The translations under genes were made by a program, and so were the position numbers. A model generated the notes under the pieces. That model saw only the letters and a program-made list of their open reading frames with translations. It was not told the DNA's origin and searched no databases. Below, piece by piece: positions 13,216-18,972 of a stretch of 18,972 nt of DNA. The stretch comes from an uncultured Collinsella sp. (lineage in GTDB: Bacteria; Actinomycetota; Coriobacteriia; Coriobacteriales; Coriobacteriaceae). Where the stretch lies: positions 1 through 18,972 of the forward strand of contig CAUBQN010000024.1 of the NCBI GenBank assembly GCA_958438125.1, read 5' to 3'. How positions within the stretch are numbered: the stretch's first letter is position 1; the number at the start of each line of letters is the position of its first letter.

Positions 13216-13937
13216 CAGCGCCTCCCGCCCTCAAAGCGCGCCGCAAAGTAGGCGTCTTGGAATCCCTGCTTGCAGCTGCGCGAAAGCGGGATGCACGCGC
13301 CCGAGCGCATGACGATGTCCGTGCGGTCAAAGTGATCGATATTGCGCAGGTTGACCTGGTAGCTGCGGTGGCATTTAAAGAAGACCGCGTTTTGCTCCAA
13401 GCGGTCCTCGACGCTGCGGAACGACTCGAGTGCCTCGATATCGCGTCCGTCGCGCAGGTGGAAGACCACGTGCTTGTTGCGCGCCTCGGCATATTCGATG
13501 TCGGACAGGCGCAGGGCGTGGTAGCCAAAGGAAGTTTTGATCACGAGCTCGTCGGTTGCCGCCGGGCGCATGCTCGAAAGCTCGTCGAGTAATCGCGCCA
13601 GGCGTTCGTAAGTCACGGGCTTGAGCAGATAGTCGAAGGCGCGGACCTCGTAGGATTCCAGCGCGAACTCGGGCGACGAGGTGAGGAACACCAGGCGCAC
13701 GGCGGTGTCGGCCTGGCGCAGTTCGCGTGCGGTGTCCATGCCGTTGACGAGCGGCATGATCATGTCGAGCAGAATGATGTCGGCGCGCGATGCGGCATGG
13801 CGGGCCAGCAGGTCCTCGCCGCGCGTGACGAGCGCAACATCGACCGCCGTGCCCGTCTCGGTCGACCAACGGTCGATCATCCGGTGCAGTCTATCTAGAA
13901 AAGCGACATCATCGTCGCAGGCAATAATCTTGAGCAT
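13215..13937 (-). CDS. LytTR-family response regulator
   Basis: A 240-residue regulator. The receiver domain (about 1-120) has the acidic pocket IACDDD, the phospho-acceptor Asp in DIILLDMIMP, the switch Thr/Ser in VFLTSSP and the conserved Lys in LLKPV. The C-terminal LytTR DNA-binding domain (about 135-235) shows the hallmark strands ELVIKTSFGYHALRLSDIEY, HVVFHLRDG, FFKCHRSYQVNLRNID and IPLSRSCKQGF. This is the AgrA/ComE/VirR type, often controlling peptide-induced behaviours. AGGGGG precedes the ATG at 13937. It is followed by, and overlaps, the kinase gene, so the two form a two-component operon. No peptide precursor gene is obvious nearby, so the signal and targets are unknown. Confidence 0.95.
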   Translation of the reverse strand: MLKIIACDDDVAFLDRLHRMIDRWSTETGTAVDVALVTRGEDLLARHAASRADIILLDMIMPLVNGMDTARELRQADTAVRLVFLTSSPEFALESYEVRAFDYLLKPVTYERLARLLDELSSMRPAATDELVIKTSFGYHALRLSDIEYAEARNKHVVFHLRDGRDIEALESFRSVEDRLEQNAVFFKCHRSYQVNLRNIDHFDRTDIVMRSGACIPLSRSCKQGFQDAYFAARFEGGRR

Positions 13938-13952
13938 TCGGCCCCCTTAAGT

Positions 13953-14121
13953 AGTTCGATTTTGCCACATCGGGCACGCGCCGCTTGCGGGGGTGCGGAC
14001 CGTTTGCGCCCCACGGCGTGCAGCTCGCGCCAAGCGGTGTTGCGGTGGCGAAAGATGCCTCCTGCGCCATCGAGAGCTCAGCTATCCTCAGCTTGCCAGT
14101 TCGAAAATGGACCTGCCACAT
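13953..14121. repeat. Pair of imperfect direct repeats upstream of the regulator
   Basis: AGTTCGATTTTGCCACAT (13953-13970) and AGTTCGAAAATGGACCTGCCACAT (14098-14121, with a 6-base insertion) share both ends. They lie about 128 bases apart in the interval between the response regulator and nadA. They could be binding sites for the regulator or the scar of a duplication. Apart from the nad operator, the rest of this interval shows no gene. Confidence 0.4.
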
Positions 14122-14144
14122 GATTGAATCTTTATTTCAACTTT

Positions 14145-14188
14145 ACACCTAGGTTTACAGCTGTCTTGTCAGCTGTAAACCTAGGTGT
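14145..14188 (+). promoter_or_regulatory. Probable NiaR operator of the nad operon
   Basis: A perfect inverted repeat with 19-bp arms, ACACCTAGGTTTACAGCTG (14145-14163) and its complement (14170-14188), with six bases between. Two self-palindromic ACCTAGGT boxes (14147-14154, 14179-14186) flank an inner TTTACAGCTG/CAGCTGTAAA dyad. It overlaps a promoter with TTGTCA at 14166-14171, a 17-base spacer and CATACT at 14189-14194, so binding would block RNA polymerase. The NiaR gene is the last gene of the operon, which supports autoregulation by niacin. Confidence 0.8.
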
Positions 14189-14194
14189 CATACT
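14166..14194 (+). promoter_or_regulatory. Putative nadA promoter
   Basis: TTGTCA matches the -35 consensus at five of six bases. CATACT matches the -10 at four of six, with an ideal 17-base spacer. It lies inside the operator, 35 bases before the nadA start. Confidence 0.6.
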
Positions 14195-14229
14195 AAAGCC
14201 CCAAGATTCGCCAAAAGAGAGGGGCCTTG

Positions 14230-15255
14230 ATGGCACAGAGCGCGAACATGGATGCATCGGAGCTTGCACGCGATATTGCGGCCGGCCTGGCATCGGCAAC
14301 GACGGCAACGGAGCGCGCGGCGCTGGTGCCCGCAGAGCTCGTCGAGGCCATTCAGCAACTAAAAACCCAACGTGACGCGGTGATCCTAGCGCACTATTAC
14401 GTGGCGCCCGAGGTGCAGGCCGTTGCCGATTACGTCGGCGACAGCTTCTACCTGGCTAAGCTCGCTAAAAGCCTGCCGCAGCAGACCATCGTGCTGTGCG
14501 GCGTGGAGTTTATGGGCGAGAGCGCCAAACTGCTCAATCCCACTAAGACCGTGCTGCTGCCCGAGCCGGGCGCGGACTGTCCCATGGCGCACATGGTCAA
14601 GCGCGAGACGGTCGACGCGGCGCGCGCCGAGTACGGCGACGACCTGGCTGTCGTCTGCTACGTCAACTCCACGGTCGAGATCAAGAGCTGGAGCGACGTG
14701 TGTGTCACCAGCTCCAACGCCGTCAAGATCGTGTCCGAGCTGCCGCAGCAGCATATCCTGTTCATTCCCGACCAAAACCTCGGTCGCTTCGTAGCCGAGC
14801 AGGTGCCGCAAAAGCACGTCATCCTCAACAACGGCTACTGCCCGCGCCATCACATCATCACCGTCGAGCAGATCGTCGACGCGACGGAGGCCCACCCCGA
14901 CGCGCTCGTGCTGGCGCATCCTGAGTGCAAGGCCGACGTCCTGGCCGAGGCCGACTACATCGGCTCCACCGCCGGCATCATCAAGTATGCCGAGGAGTCC
15001 GACGCGAGCGAGTTCATTATCGTGACGGTCCGCGGCGTGCTCTACGAGCTCGAGCGCCGCTGCCAGGGCACTGGCAAGAAGTTCTACTTCCCCGCGGTGC
15101 AGCCCGCCTGCGTCAACATGGACCTCATCACGCTCGAAAAGCTCGTGCACTGCCTGGAGACGGGCGAGGGCGAGGTGCAGATCGGCGTGTCGGACGAGGC
15201 TGCCGACCAGGCCAAGCTCACGCTCGACCGTATGCTCGAGTACGCAGCACGCTAG
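14230..15255 (+). CDS. nadA: Quinolinate synthase NadA
   Basis: A 341-residue [4Fe-4S] enzyme that condenses iminoaspartate with dihydroxyacetone phosphate to quinolinate, the second step of de novo NAD synthesis. Family motifs are clear: ILAHYYVAPEVQAVADYVGDS at the start of the core, CGVEFMGESAKLLNP, PGADCPMAHM, VCYVNSTVEIKSWSDVCVTSSN and HPECKADV, and QPACVNMDLITLEKLV near the end. The cluster cysteines are expected among ADC, the HPEC and the PAC positions. A TTG lies just ahead, but the ATG at 14230 after GAGAGGGGCC is the likely start. It is first in the nadA-nadB-nadC-niaR operon. Confidence 0.97.
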   Translation: MAQSANMDASELARDIAAGLASATTATERAALVPAELVEAIQQLKTQRDAVILAHYYVAPEVQAVADYVGDSFYLAKLAKSLPQQTIVLCGVEFMGESAKLLNPTKTVLLPEPGADCPMAHMVKRETVDAARAEYGDDLAVVCYVNSTVEIKSWSDVCVTSSNAVKIVSELPQQHILFIPDQNLGRFVAEQVPQKHVILNNGYCPRHHIITVEQIVDATEAHPDALVLAHPECKADVLAEADYIGSTAGIIKYAEESDASEFIIVTVRGVLYELERRCQGTGKKFYFPAVQPACVNMDLITLEKLVHCLETGEGEVQIGVSDEAADQAKLTLDRMLEYAAR

Positions 15256-15269
15256 AACAATGTTGCATG

Positions 15270-15282
15270 AGGGACGGTCCCT
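15270..15282 (+). repeat. AGGGACGGTCCCT palindrome between nadA and nadB
   Basis: A short perfect palindrome-like element, AGGGA-CGG-TCCCT, continues into TTATGTCACA. It looks like a fragment of a dispersed REP-like element and forms a small hairpin in the nadA-nadB mRNA. This is one more reason to place the nadB start downstream of it. Confidence 0.4.
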
Positions 15283-15310
15283 TATGTCACATTCAAGGGA
15301 GAGGATTCCT

Positions 15311-16687
15311 GTGGAAACCAAGCAATACCCCGATATGGAGTGCGACGTCGTCATTGCCGGCTGCGGCGTAGCGGGTCTGTACGCGGCCCTCAATCTGCCG
15401 ACGAGCACGCGCGTGATCATGCTCTCCAAGGGCGCGGTCGATGAGTGCGATTCGATGCTCGCGCAGGGCGGCATCTGCGTGCTGCCCGAGGGTTCGGACT
15501 ACGATGCCTTCTTTGAGGACACCATGCACGCCGGCCATTACGAGAACCGCTGCGAGAGCGTCGACATCATGATCCGCTCGAGCCGCTCGGTCATCAACGA
15601 CCTGCTAGCGATGGGTGTGGATTTTGAGCGCAAGGCCGACGGCAGCCTCAATTTTACCCGCGAGGGCGCGCACAGCCGTCCGCGCATCGCCTTCCATGCC
15701 GATATCACCGGCAAGGAGATTACGACCAAGCTGCTCCAGGCCGTTCGCAAGCTGGATAACGTGCAGATTTTGGAGCACGCGGCCATGACCGACATCCTGA
15801 CCGCCGAGCGCGATGGCGCCACGGTGTGCACCGGCGTCGTCGCCGTAGCCGTGGACGAGGACAACTCGGTTCGCCCCGCCGACGAGCTGGCAAATGCCGT
15901 TGAGGGCGTGCATGCCGGTAAGCCGTTTAAGATCCATGCCCGCCACACGCTGTGGGCGACGGGTGGCATTGGCGGCGTGTACGACCACTCGACCAACTAC
16001 CCGCAGCTCACGGGCGACGCCTGCTACATCGCTCAGGAGCATGGCATTAAGATGGAGCACCTGGACTACGTGCAGATCCATCCCACGGGTCTGTTCTCGC
16101 CGCAGCCGGGTCGCACGTTCCTGATCAGCGAGAGCTGCCGCGGCGAGGGCGCGATTTTGCTCAACGCCGCCGGCGAGCGTTTTACCGACGAGTTGCAGCC
16201 GCGCGACGTTGTCGCCGCCGCCATCCGCGAGCAGATGAAGCAGGACGGCACCGAGCACGAGTGGCTGAGCTTTGCCCCCGTCGAGCGTGACGTGGTGACC
16301 GGGCACTTTGCCAACATTCGCGCGCGCTGCCTGGAGGACGGCCGCGACATCTTGGACGAGCCCATTCCCGTTACGCCGACGCAGCACTACTTTATGGGCG
16401 GCGTGTGGGTCGACAAGGACGGCCGCACCTCGATGCCCGAACTCTACGCCGCGGGCGAGACGGCCTGCAACGGCGTTCACGGCAAGAACCGCCTTGCATC
16501 AAACAGTCTGCTCGAAGCACTGGTCTGGGGTCGTCGCGCCGCGTGGTACATGCGCACCGGCGAGTCGCTCGCAGTGGAGCAGGCGGGCGATCCCGCGCTC
16601 GATGGCCGTCATCGCGCCCTGGGCGCCGACCCTCTGGCAATCGATGATTTGGCCCGTGCCGCCGGCACGCAGGCCGTGGAGGAGTAG
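15311..16687 (+). CDS. nadB: L-aspartate oxidase NadB (short form)
   Basis: A 458-residue flavoprotein that oxidises L-aspartate to iminoaspartate for NadA, using fumarate or oxygen as acceptor. Visible motifs: the FAD-binding VVIAGCGVAGLYAA at the N-terminus, MLAQGGICV, the substrate-loop region EGAHSRPRIAFHADITGKEI, WATGGIGGVY, QIHPTGLF, the PRDVVAAAI active-site Arg region, and QHYFMGGVWVD with ELYAAGETACNGVHGKNRLA. The protein stops soon after the capping region and lacks the C-terminal helical domain of the roughly 540-residue E. coli enzyme. In-frame ATGs occur at 15260 and 15284, but GGGAGAGG six bases before the GTG at 15311 and the palindrome at 15270 favour GTG. It lies between nadA and nadC in the operon. 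Confidence 0.95.
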   Translation: METKQYPDMECDVVIAGCGVAGLYAALNLPTSTRVIMLSKGAVDECDSMLAQGGICVLPEGSDYDAFFEDTMHAGHYENRCESVDIMIRSSRSVINDLLAMGVDFERKADGSLNFTREGAHSRPRIAFHADITGKEITTKLLQAVRKLDNVQILEHAAMTDILTAERDGATVCTGVVAVAVDEDNSVRPADELANAVEGVHAGKPFKIHARHTLWATGGIGGVYDHSTNYPQLTGDACYIAQEHGIKMEHLDYVQIHPTGLFSPQPGRTFLISESCRGEGAILLNAAGERFTDELQPRDVVAAAIREQMKQDGTEHEWLSFAPVERDVVTGHFANIRARCLEDGRDILDEPIPVTPTQHYFMGGVWVDKDGRTSMPELYAAGETACNGVHGKNRLASNSLLEALVWGRRAAWYMRTGESLAVEQAGDPALDGRHRALGADPLAIDDLARAAGTQAVEE

Positions 16688-16690
16688 ACC

Positions 16691-17551
16691 ATGAATCCCA
16701 TTACCATGAAGCTCGTCGTCGATGATCTGATTCTGCAGGCCCTGCGCGAGGACATCACGTTTGAGGACGTGAGCACGGCGAGCGTGTGCCCCACGGCGCG
16801 CCCCGCCACGGTGGAGCTTATCGCCAAGGCCGATGGCATCATCGCGGGCTTGGATGTGTTCGCTCGAACCTTTGAGCTGCTGGATCCGCAGAGCTCCGTG
16901 TTGTTTGATGTCGCGGACGGCGACGAGGTGCACGCTGGCGATCACGTGGGCCAGGTGCGCGGAGACGCGCGCGTGCTGCTTTCGGGCGAGCGTGTGGCGC
17001 TCAACTACCTGCAGCGCATGAGCGGCATCGCTACTTACACGCATCGGATGGCGGCTGCGCTCGTGGGCACCAAGACCGTGCTTGTCGACACGCGCAAGAC
17101 CACGCCGGGCATGCGCGTCTTCGAGAAAGCCGCAGTCGAGATCGGCGGCGGCAGCAATCACCGTTACAACCTGTCGACGGCCGTTATGCTCAAGGACAAC
17201 CACATCGACGCCGCCGGCGGCGTGGCACGCGCGATCGAGATGGCGCGCGCCCATGCATCGTTTACCACGACGGTCGAGATTGAGTGCGAGAACCTGGACA
17301 TGGTGCGCGAGGCCGTGGAGGCCGGCGCCGATATCATCATGTTCGACAACATGACCCACGACGACATGGCTGCCGCGATTGAGCTTATCGCCGGCCGTGC
17401 CAAGACCGAGTGCTCGGGCAACGTGGACGCCAGCAATATCCGAGCGCTCGCCGACCTGGGCGTTGACTTTATTAGCTCGGGGGCGTTGACGCACTCTGCG
17501 CCGATTCTCGACCTCTCGCTTAAGCACCTGCGTCTGCTGGACGGTAAATAA
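16691..17551 (+). CDS. nadC: Quinolinate phosphoribosyltransferase NadC
   Basis: A 286-residue, full-length type II phosphoribosyltransferase. It converts quinolinate and PRPP to nicotinate mononucleotide and CO2, the last step of the de novo route. Motifs: LSGERVALNYLQRMSGIAT, the substrate-binding DTRKTTPGMRVFEKAAV, GGGSNHRYNLSTAVMLKDNH, VEIECENLD, and IMFDNM with ISSGALTHS near the C-terminus, as in the alpha/beta barrel of this family. The ATG is three bases after the nadB stop, with GGAGGAG inside the end of nadB as ribosome binding site. Its stop codon overlaps the start of niaR by one base. Confidence 0.98.
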   Translation: MNPITMKLVVDDLILQALREDITFEDVSTASVCPTARPATVELIAKADGIIAGLDVFARTFELLDPQSSVLFDVADGDEVHAGDHVGQVRGDARVLLSGERVALNYLQRMSGIATYTHRMAAALVGTKTVLVDTRKTTPGMRVFEKAAVEIGGGSNHRYNLSTAVMLKDNHIDAAGGVARAIEMARAHASFTTTVEIECENLDMVREAVEAGADIIMFDNMTHDDMAAAIELIAGRAKTECSGNVDASNIRALADLGVDFISSGALTHSAPILDLSLKHLRLLDGK

Positions 17552-18096
17552 TGGACGCCCGCGAGCGTCGCCGTGCCATCTTGGCCGTGCTCGAGGGAGC
17601 CAAAGGTCCTGTCTCGGGCAGCGCGCTTGCCCGCGAGGTGGGCGTGAGCCGTCAGGTCGTGGTGCAGGACATCGCCCTGCTGCGCGCCGACGGGCACGAT
17701 ATCGTCGCCACCAATCGCGGCTATGTACTACAGGAGGCCCCCAGCAGCCCCGCTGTGCCCACGCGCTTGGTCAAGGTTCGCCACGGCGTGGAGCAGGCAG
17801 GCGATGAGCTTACGAGTATCGTCGACGCCGGAGGCGCCGTGCTCAACGTGATCGTCAATCACCGCGTGTACGGTAAGATCACGGCCGACCTGGACATCCG
17901 CAATCGTCGCGATGTTGAGCGCTACCTGCACGATATCGAGAGCGGCAAGAGCTTTCCGCTACTAACGGTGACGAGCGGCTATCACTTCCATCGCATTGCG
18001 GCAGAAGACGAGCAAACTCTCGACGAGATCGAGGCCATACTCAAGGAGAAGGGCTATCTGGCAGACCTAATGCCCTACGAAGACGACCTATCGTAG
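17551..18096 (+). CDS. niaR: Niacin-responsive transcriptional repressor NiaR
   Basis: A 181-residue repressor. An N-terminal winged helix (RRAILAVLEGAKGPVSGSAL then REVGVSRQVVVQDIALLRAD, about residues 5-60) is followed by a 3H ligand-binding domain from about residue 72. The histidines of that domain are seen in VRHGVEQ, VNHRVYG and GYHFHRI. NiaR senses nicotinic acid and represses NAD biosynthesis genes. The start overlaps the nadC stop (TAATG), with no strong ribosome binding site, so it is translationally coupled. Being the last gene of the operon it represses, with a perfect palindrome at 14145-14188, is the expected feedback design. Confidence 0.95.
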   Translation: MDARERRRAILAVLEGAKGPVSGSALAREVGVSRQVVVQDIALLRADGHDIVATNRGYVLQEAPSSPAVPTRLVKVRHGVEQAGDELTSIVDAGGAVLNVIVNHRVYGKITADLDIRNRRDVERYLHDIESGKSFPLLTVTSGYHFHRIAAEDEQTLDEIEAILKEKGYLADLMPYEDDLS

Positions 18097-18112
18097 CTGA
18101 CGCTGCAAACGC

Positions 18113-18198
18113 CCCTAAGCGGCAATCTGACGTTCAATCGTCGGTCGCGTACAAAAGTACGCTTCCCTCCTCTTTCACGTCACCTTGCTCGCTTAGGG
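18113..18198 (+). repeat. Three-tier folded intergenic repeat, copy 3
   Basis: The outer stem pairs CCCTAAGCGGCAA (18113-18125) with TTGCTCGCTTAGGG (18185-18198). The middle stem pairs TGACGT (18128-18133) with ACGTCA (18177-18182). The inner hairpin is GCGTAC-AAAA-GTACGC (18147-18162). The middle stem and its surrounding bases (TCTGACGTTCAA, TTTCACGTCACCTTG) match copy 1, while the other stems differ but still pair. It lies 17 bases after the niaR stop. Hairpin A is missing here. Confidence 0.75.
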
Positions 18199-18254
18199 AC
18201 GTTTTCGCTGACGTGAGCTCAACCTGCGACGGTGCCAAATTGGTTATCCGCACG

Positions 18255-18294
18255 AAAAAAGAGGCCTCCGCGGCGATGCGGAGGCCTCCTTTTT
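18255..18294. terminator. Bidirectional terminator between niaR and ferredoxin
   Basis: An 11-bp perfect stem pairs GAGGCCTCCGC (18261-18271) with GCGGAGGCCTC (18278-18288). It has AAAAAA on the left and TTTTT on the right, so it can stop transcripts in both directions: niaR from the left and ferredoxin from the right. Confidence 0.92.
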
Positions 18295-18332
18295 GTGCAC
18301 GGTGTACTTTTGAGTGTGCAGGTGGGGAGTTA

Positions 18333-18518
18333 TTACTCCTCGACGATCTCGGTGATCGCGCCGGCGGGGCAAGCGTCCTGGCAAGCGCCACAGGCGACGC
18401 AGGAGTCCTCGTCAGCGACGGTAGCGACGTCCTGGAGCTCCAGAACGCCAGCGGGGCAGGAGTCGACGCAAACGCCACAAGCGATGCACTCGTCGGCATC
18501 AATTACGGGATGAGCCAT
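18333..18518 (-). CDS. 2[4Fe-4S] ferredoxin
   Basis: A 61-residue clostridial-type ferredoxin. Two complete cluster motifs, CIACGVCVDSCP and CVACGACQDACP, bind two [4Fe-4S] clusters. It carries low-potential electrons between enzymes such as pyruvate:ferredoxin oxidoreductase and hydrogenases in anaerobes. The frame is open further upstream, but the ATG at 18518 with AGAGGA ahead, and the usual length of the family, set the start. It is a single gene ending in the bidirectional terminator. The partner enzyme is not in the window. Confidence 0.97.
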   Translation of the reverse strand: MAHPVIDADECIACGVCVDSCPAGVLELQDVATVADEDSCVACGACQDACPAGAITEIVEE

Positions 18519-18579
18519 GGTAGTTTCCTCTCTGTTGACCGACGCTACAGACGATGCACGCCGGTTTGATTCGGGCAAA

Positions 18580-18607
18580 AACATACCACGGGAGCGACCG
18601 TTTGCAA
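18580..18607 (-). promoter_or_regulatory. Putative ferredoxin promoter
   Basis: On the minus strand TTGCAA (18602-18607) and TATGTT (18580-18585) are 16 bases apart, about 60 bases before the start codon. This is a fair match to a primary sigma promoter. Confidence 0.5.
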
Positions 18608-18972
18608 TACCCTCTGGCCGGCATCTTCATACCGTTCGCCGAGTATGCCAAGGTTTACTAAAAAACGCGCAGGTGGGGCCGTTGAGCTGCGCAAATGTTA
18701 GCTAAAGGTGACTTGAAATATTGAGCAATTGAGCGGGCTTTTGGAAAGCGTGTCCCGGAATCGACGCTCAAAACGGGTCACGCCTTCCGCGGGGTCGCCC
18801 CAAGACCGCTCCGTGTGACTCCGGCCAAAATCTCAGCCATCTCTACATAGATCTCGATAGATTTGCCTAGAACTCAAACAGTGCGTCTACCTGCGCATTT
18901 AAGAACCTAAACTCTCGGCAATAAGAAATCTTATATGAATTGACTTAGATTTTGTATATTCCGGCCCATAAG
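18608..18972. other. Gene-free stretch at the right edge
   Basis: I see no gene, hairpin terminator or repeat from the rest of the window here. The last 80 bases turn AT-rich (AATCTTATATGAATTGACTT and then TTTTGTATATT). That may be the promoter region of a rightward gene outside the window. TTGACT at 18940-18945 is a possible -35, but no -10 lies at a normal distance. Confidence 0.5.

Noticed and set aside
13909..14121. A 70-codon minus-strand reading frame upstream of the response regulator, considered as a peptide pheromone precursor
   Set aside because: It overlaps the regulator start, has no leader-like hydrophobic segment or plausible ribosome binding site, and its composition looks like a chance frame in GC-rich DNA.

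Overview
This window looks like a chromosomal segment of a high-GC anaerobic Coriobacteriia member, most likely Collinsella or a close relative. That placement is an inference. It rests on the GC-rich codon use, the mix of hydrogenase-maturation, PTS and AgrC/AgrA-type genes, and a dense set of short palindromic intergenic repeats. I could not run a database search.

Layout, left to right. (1) 1-173: 3' end of pyrE on the + strand, followed by a long folded intergenic repeat. (2) 527-1699: a Fic-domain protein with a C-terminal winged helix (minus strand). It has an AT-rich promoter full of GTTATTAG inverted repeats, and a copy of the same palindromic repeat lies on each side of it. (3) 2277-2813: a free-standing glucose-family PTS EIIA protein, preceded by an unexplained, strongly foldable stretch (about 2031-2193). 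(4) 3050-3607: a small lipoprotein, followed by a second copy of the folded repeat. (5) 3896-10611 (minus strand): a nickel/[NiFe]-hydrogenase maturation block. In transcription order it is a small helical protein, a NikR-type nickel regulator with a His/Cys-rich N-terminal tail, hypF, hypC, hypD, hypE and a HAD phosphatase. No hydrogenase subunits and no hypA or hypB are present here. (6) 10843-11163: thioredoxin (minus strand) with its own terminator. Divergent from it is a protein that resembles the uracil-DNA-glycosylase fold but lacks the catalytic loop and iron-sulfur cysteines. (7) 11940-13937 (minus strand): a LytTR response regulator coupled to an AgrC-like sensor kinase. The kinase reading frame is broken by a frameshift in a GC dinucleotide run. 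(8) 14230-18096: the NAD de novo operon nadA-nadB-nadC followed by its probable repressor niaR, with a perfect 19-bp-arm palindrome over the promoter. A third copy of the folded repeat follows niaR. (9) 18333-18518: a 2[4Fe-4S] ferredoxin (minus strand), then 454 bases with no gene.

How the genes work together. HypC, D, E and F build and deliver the Fe(CN)2CO group of [NiFe] hydrogenase, and NikR senses the nickel that completes the site. NadA, B and C make nicotinate mononucleotide from aspartate and dihydroxyacetone phosphate, and NiaR should shut the operon when niacin is plentiful. The ferredoxin fits the anaerobic electron economy.

The most interesting unexplained signal is a family of covarying, multi-tier stem-loops directly downstream of three + strand genes (pyrE, the lipoprotein gene and niaR). 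Other points worth a second look are the operator array and flanking palindromes of fic, the metal-binding tail on NikR, the frameshifted kinase and the degenerate UDG-like protein.
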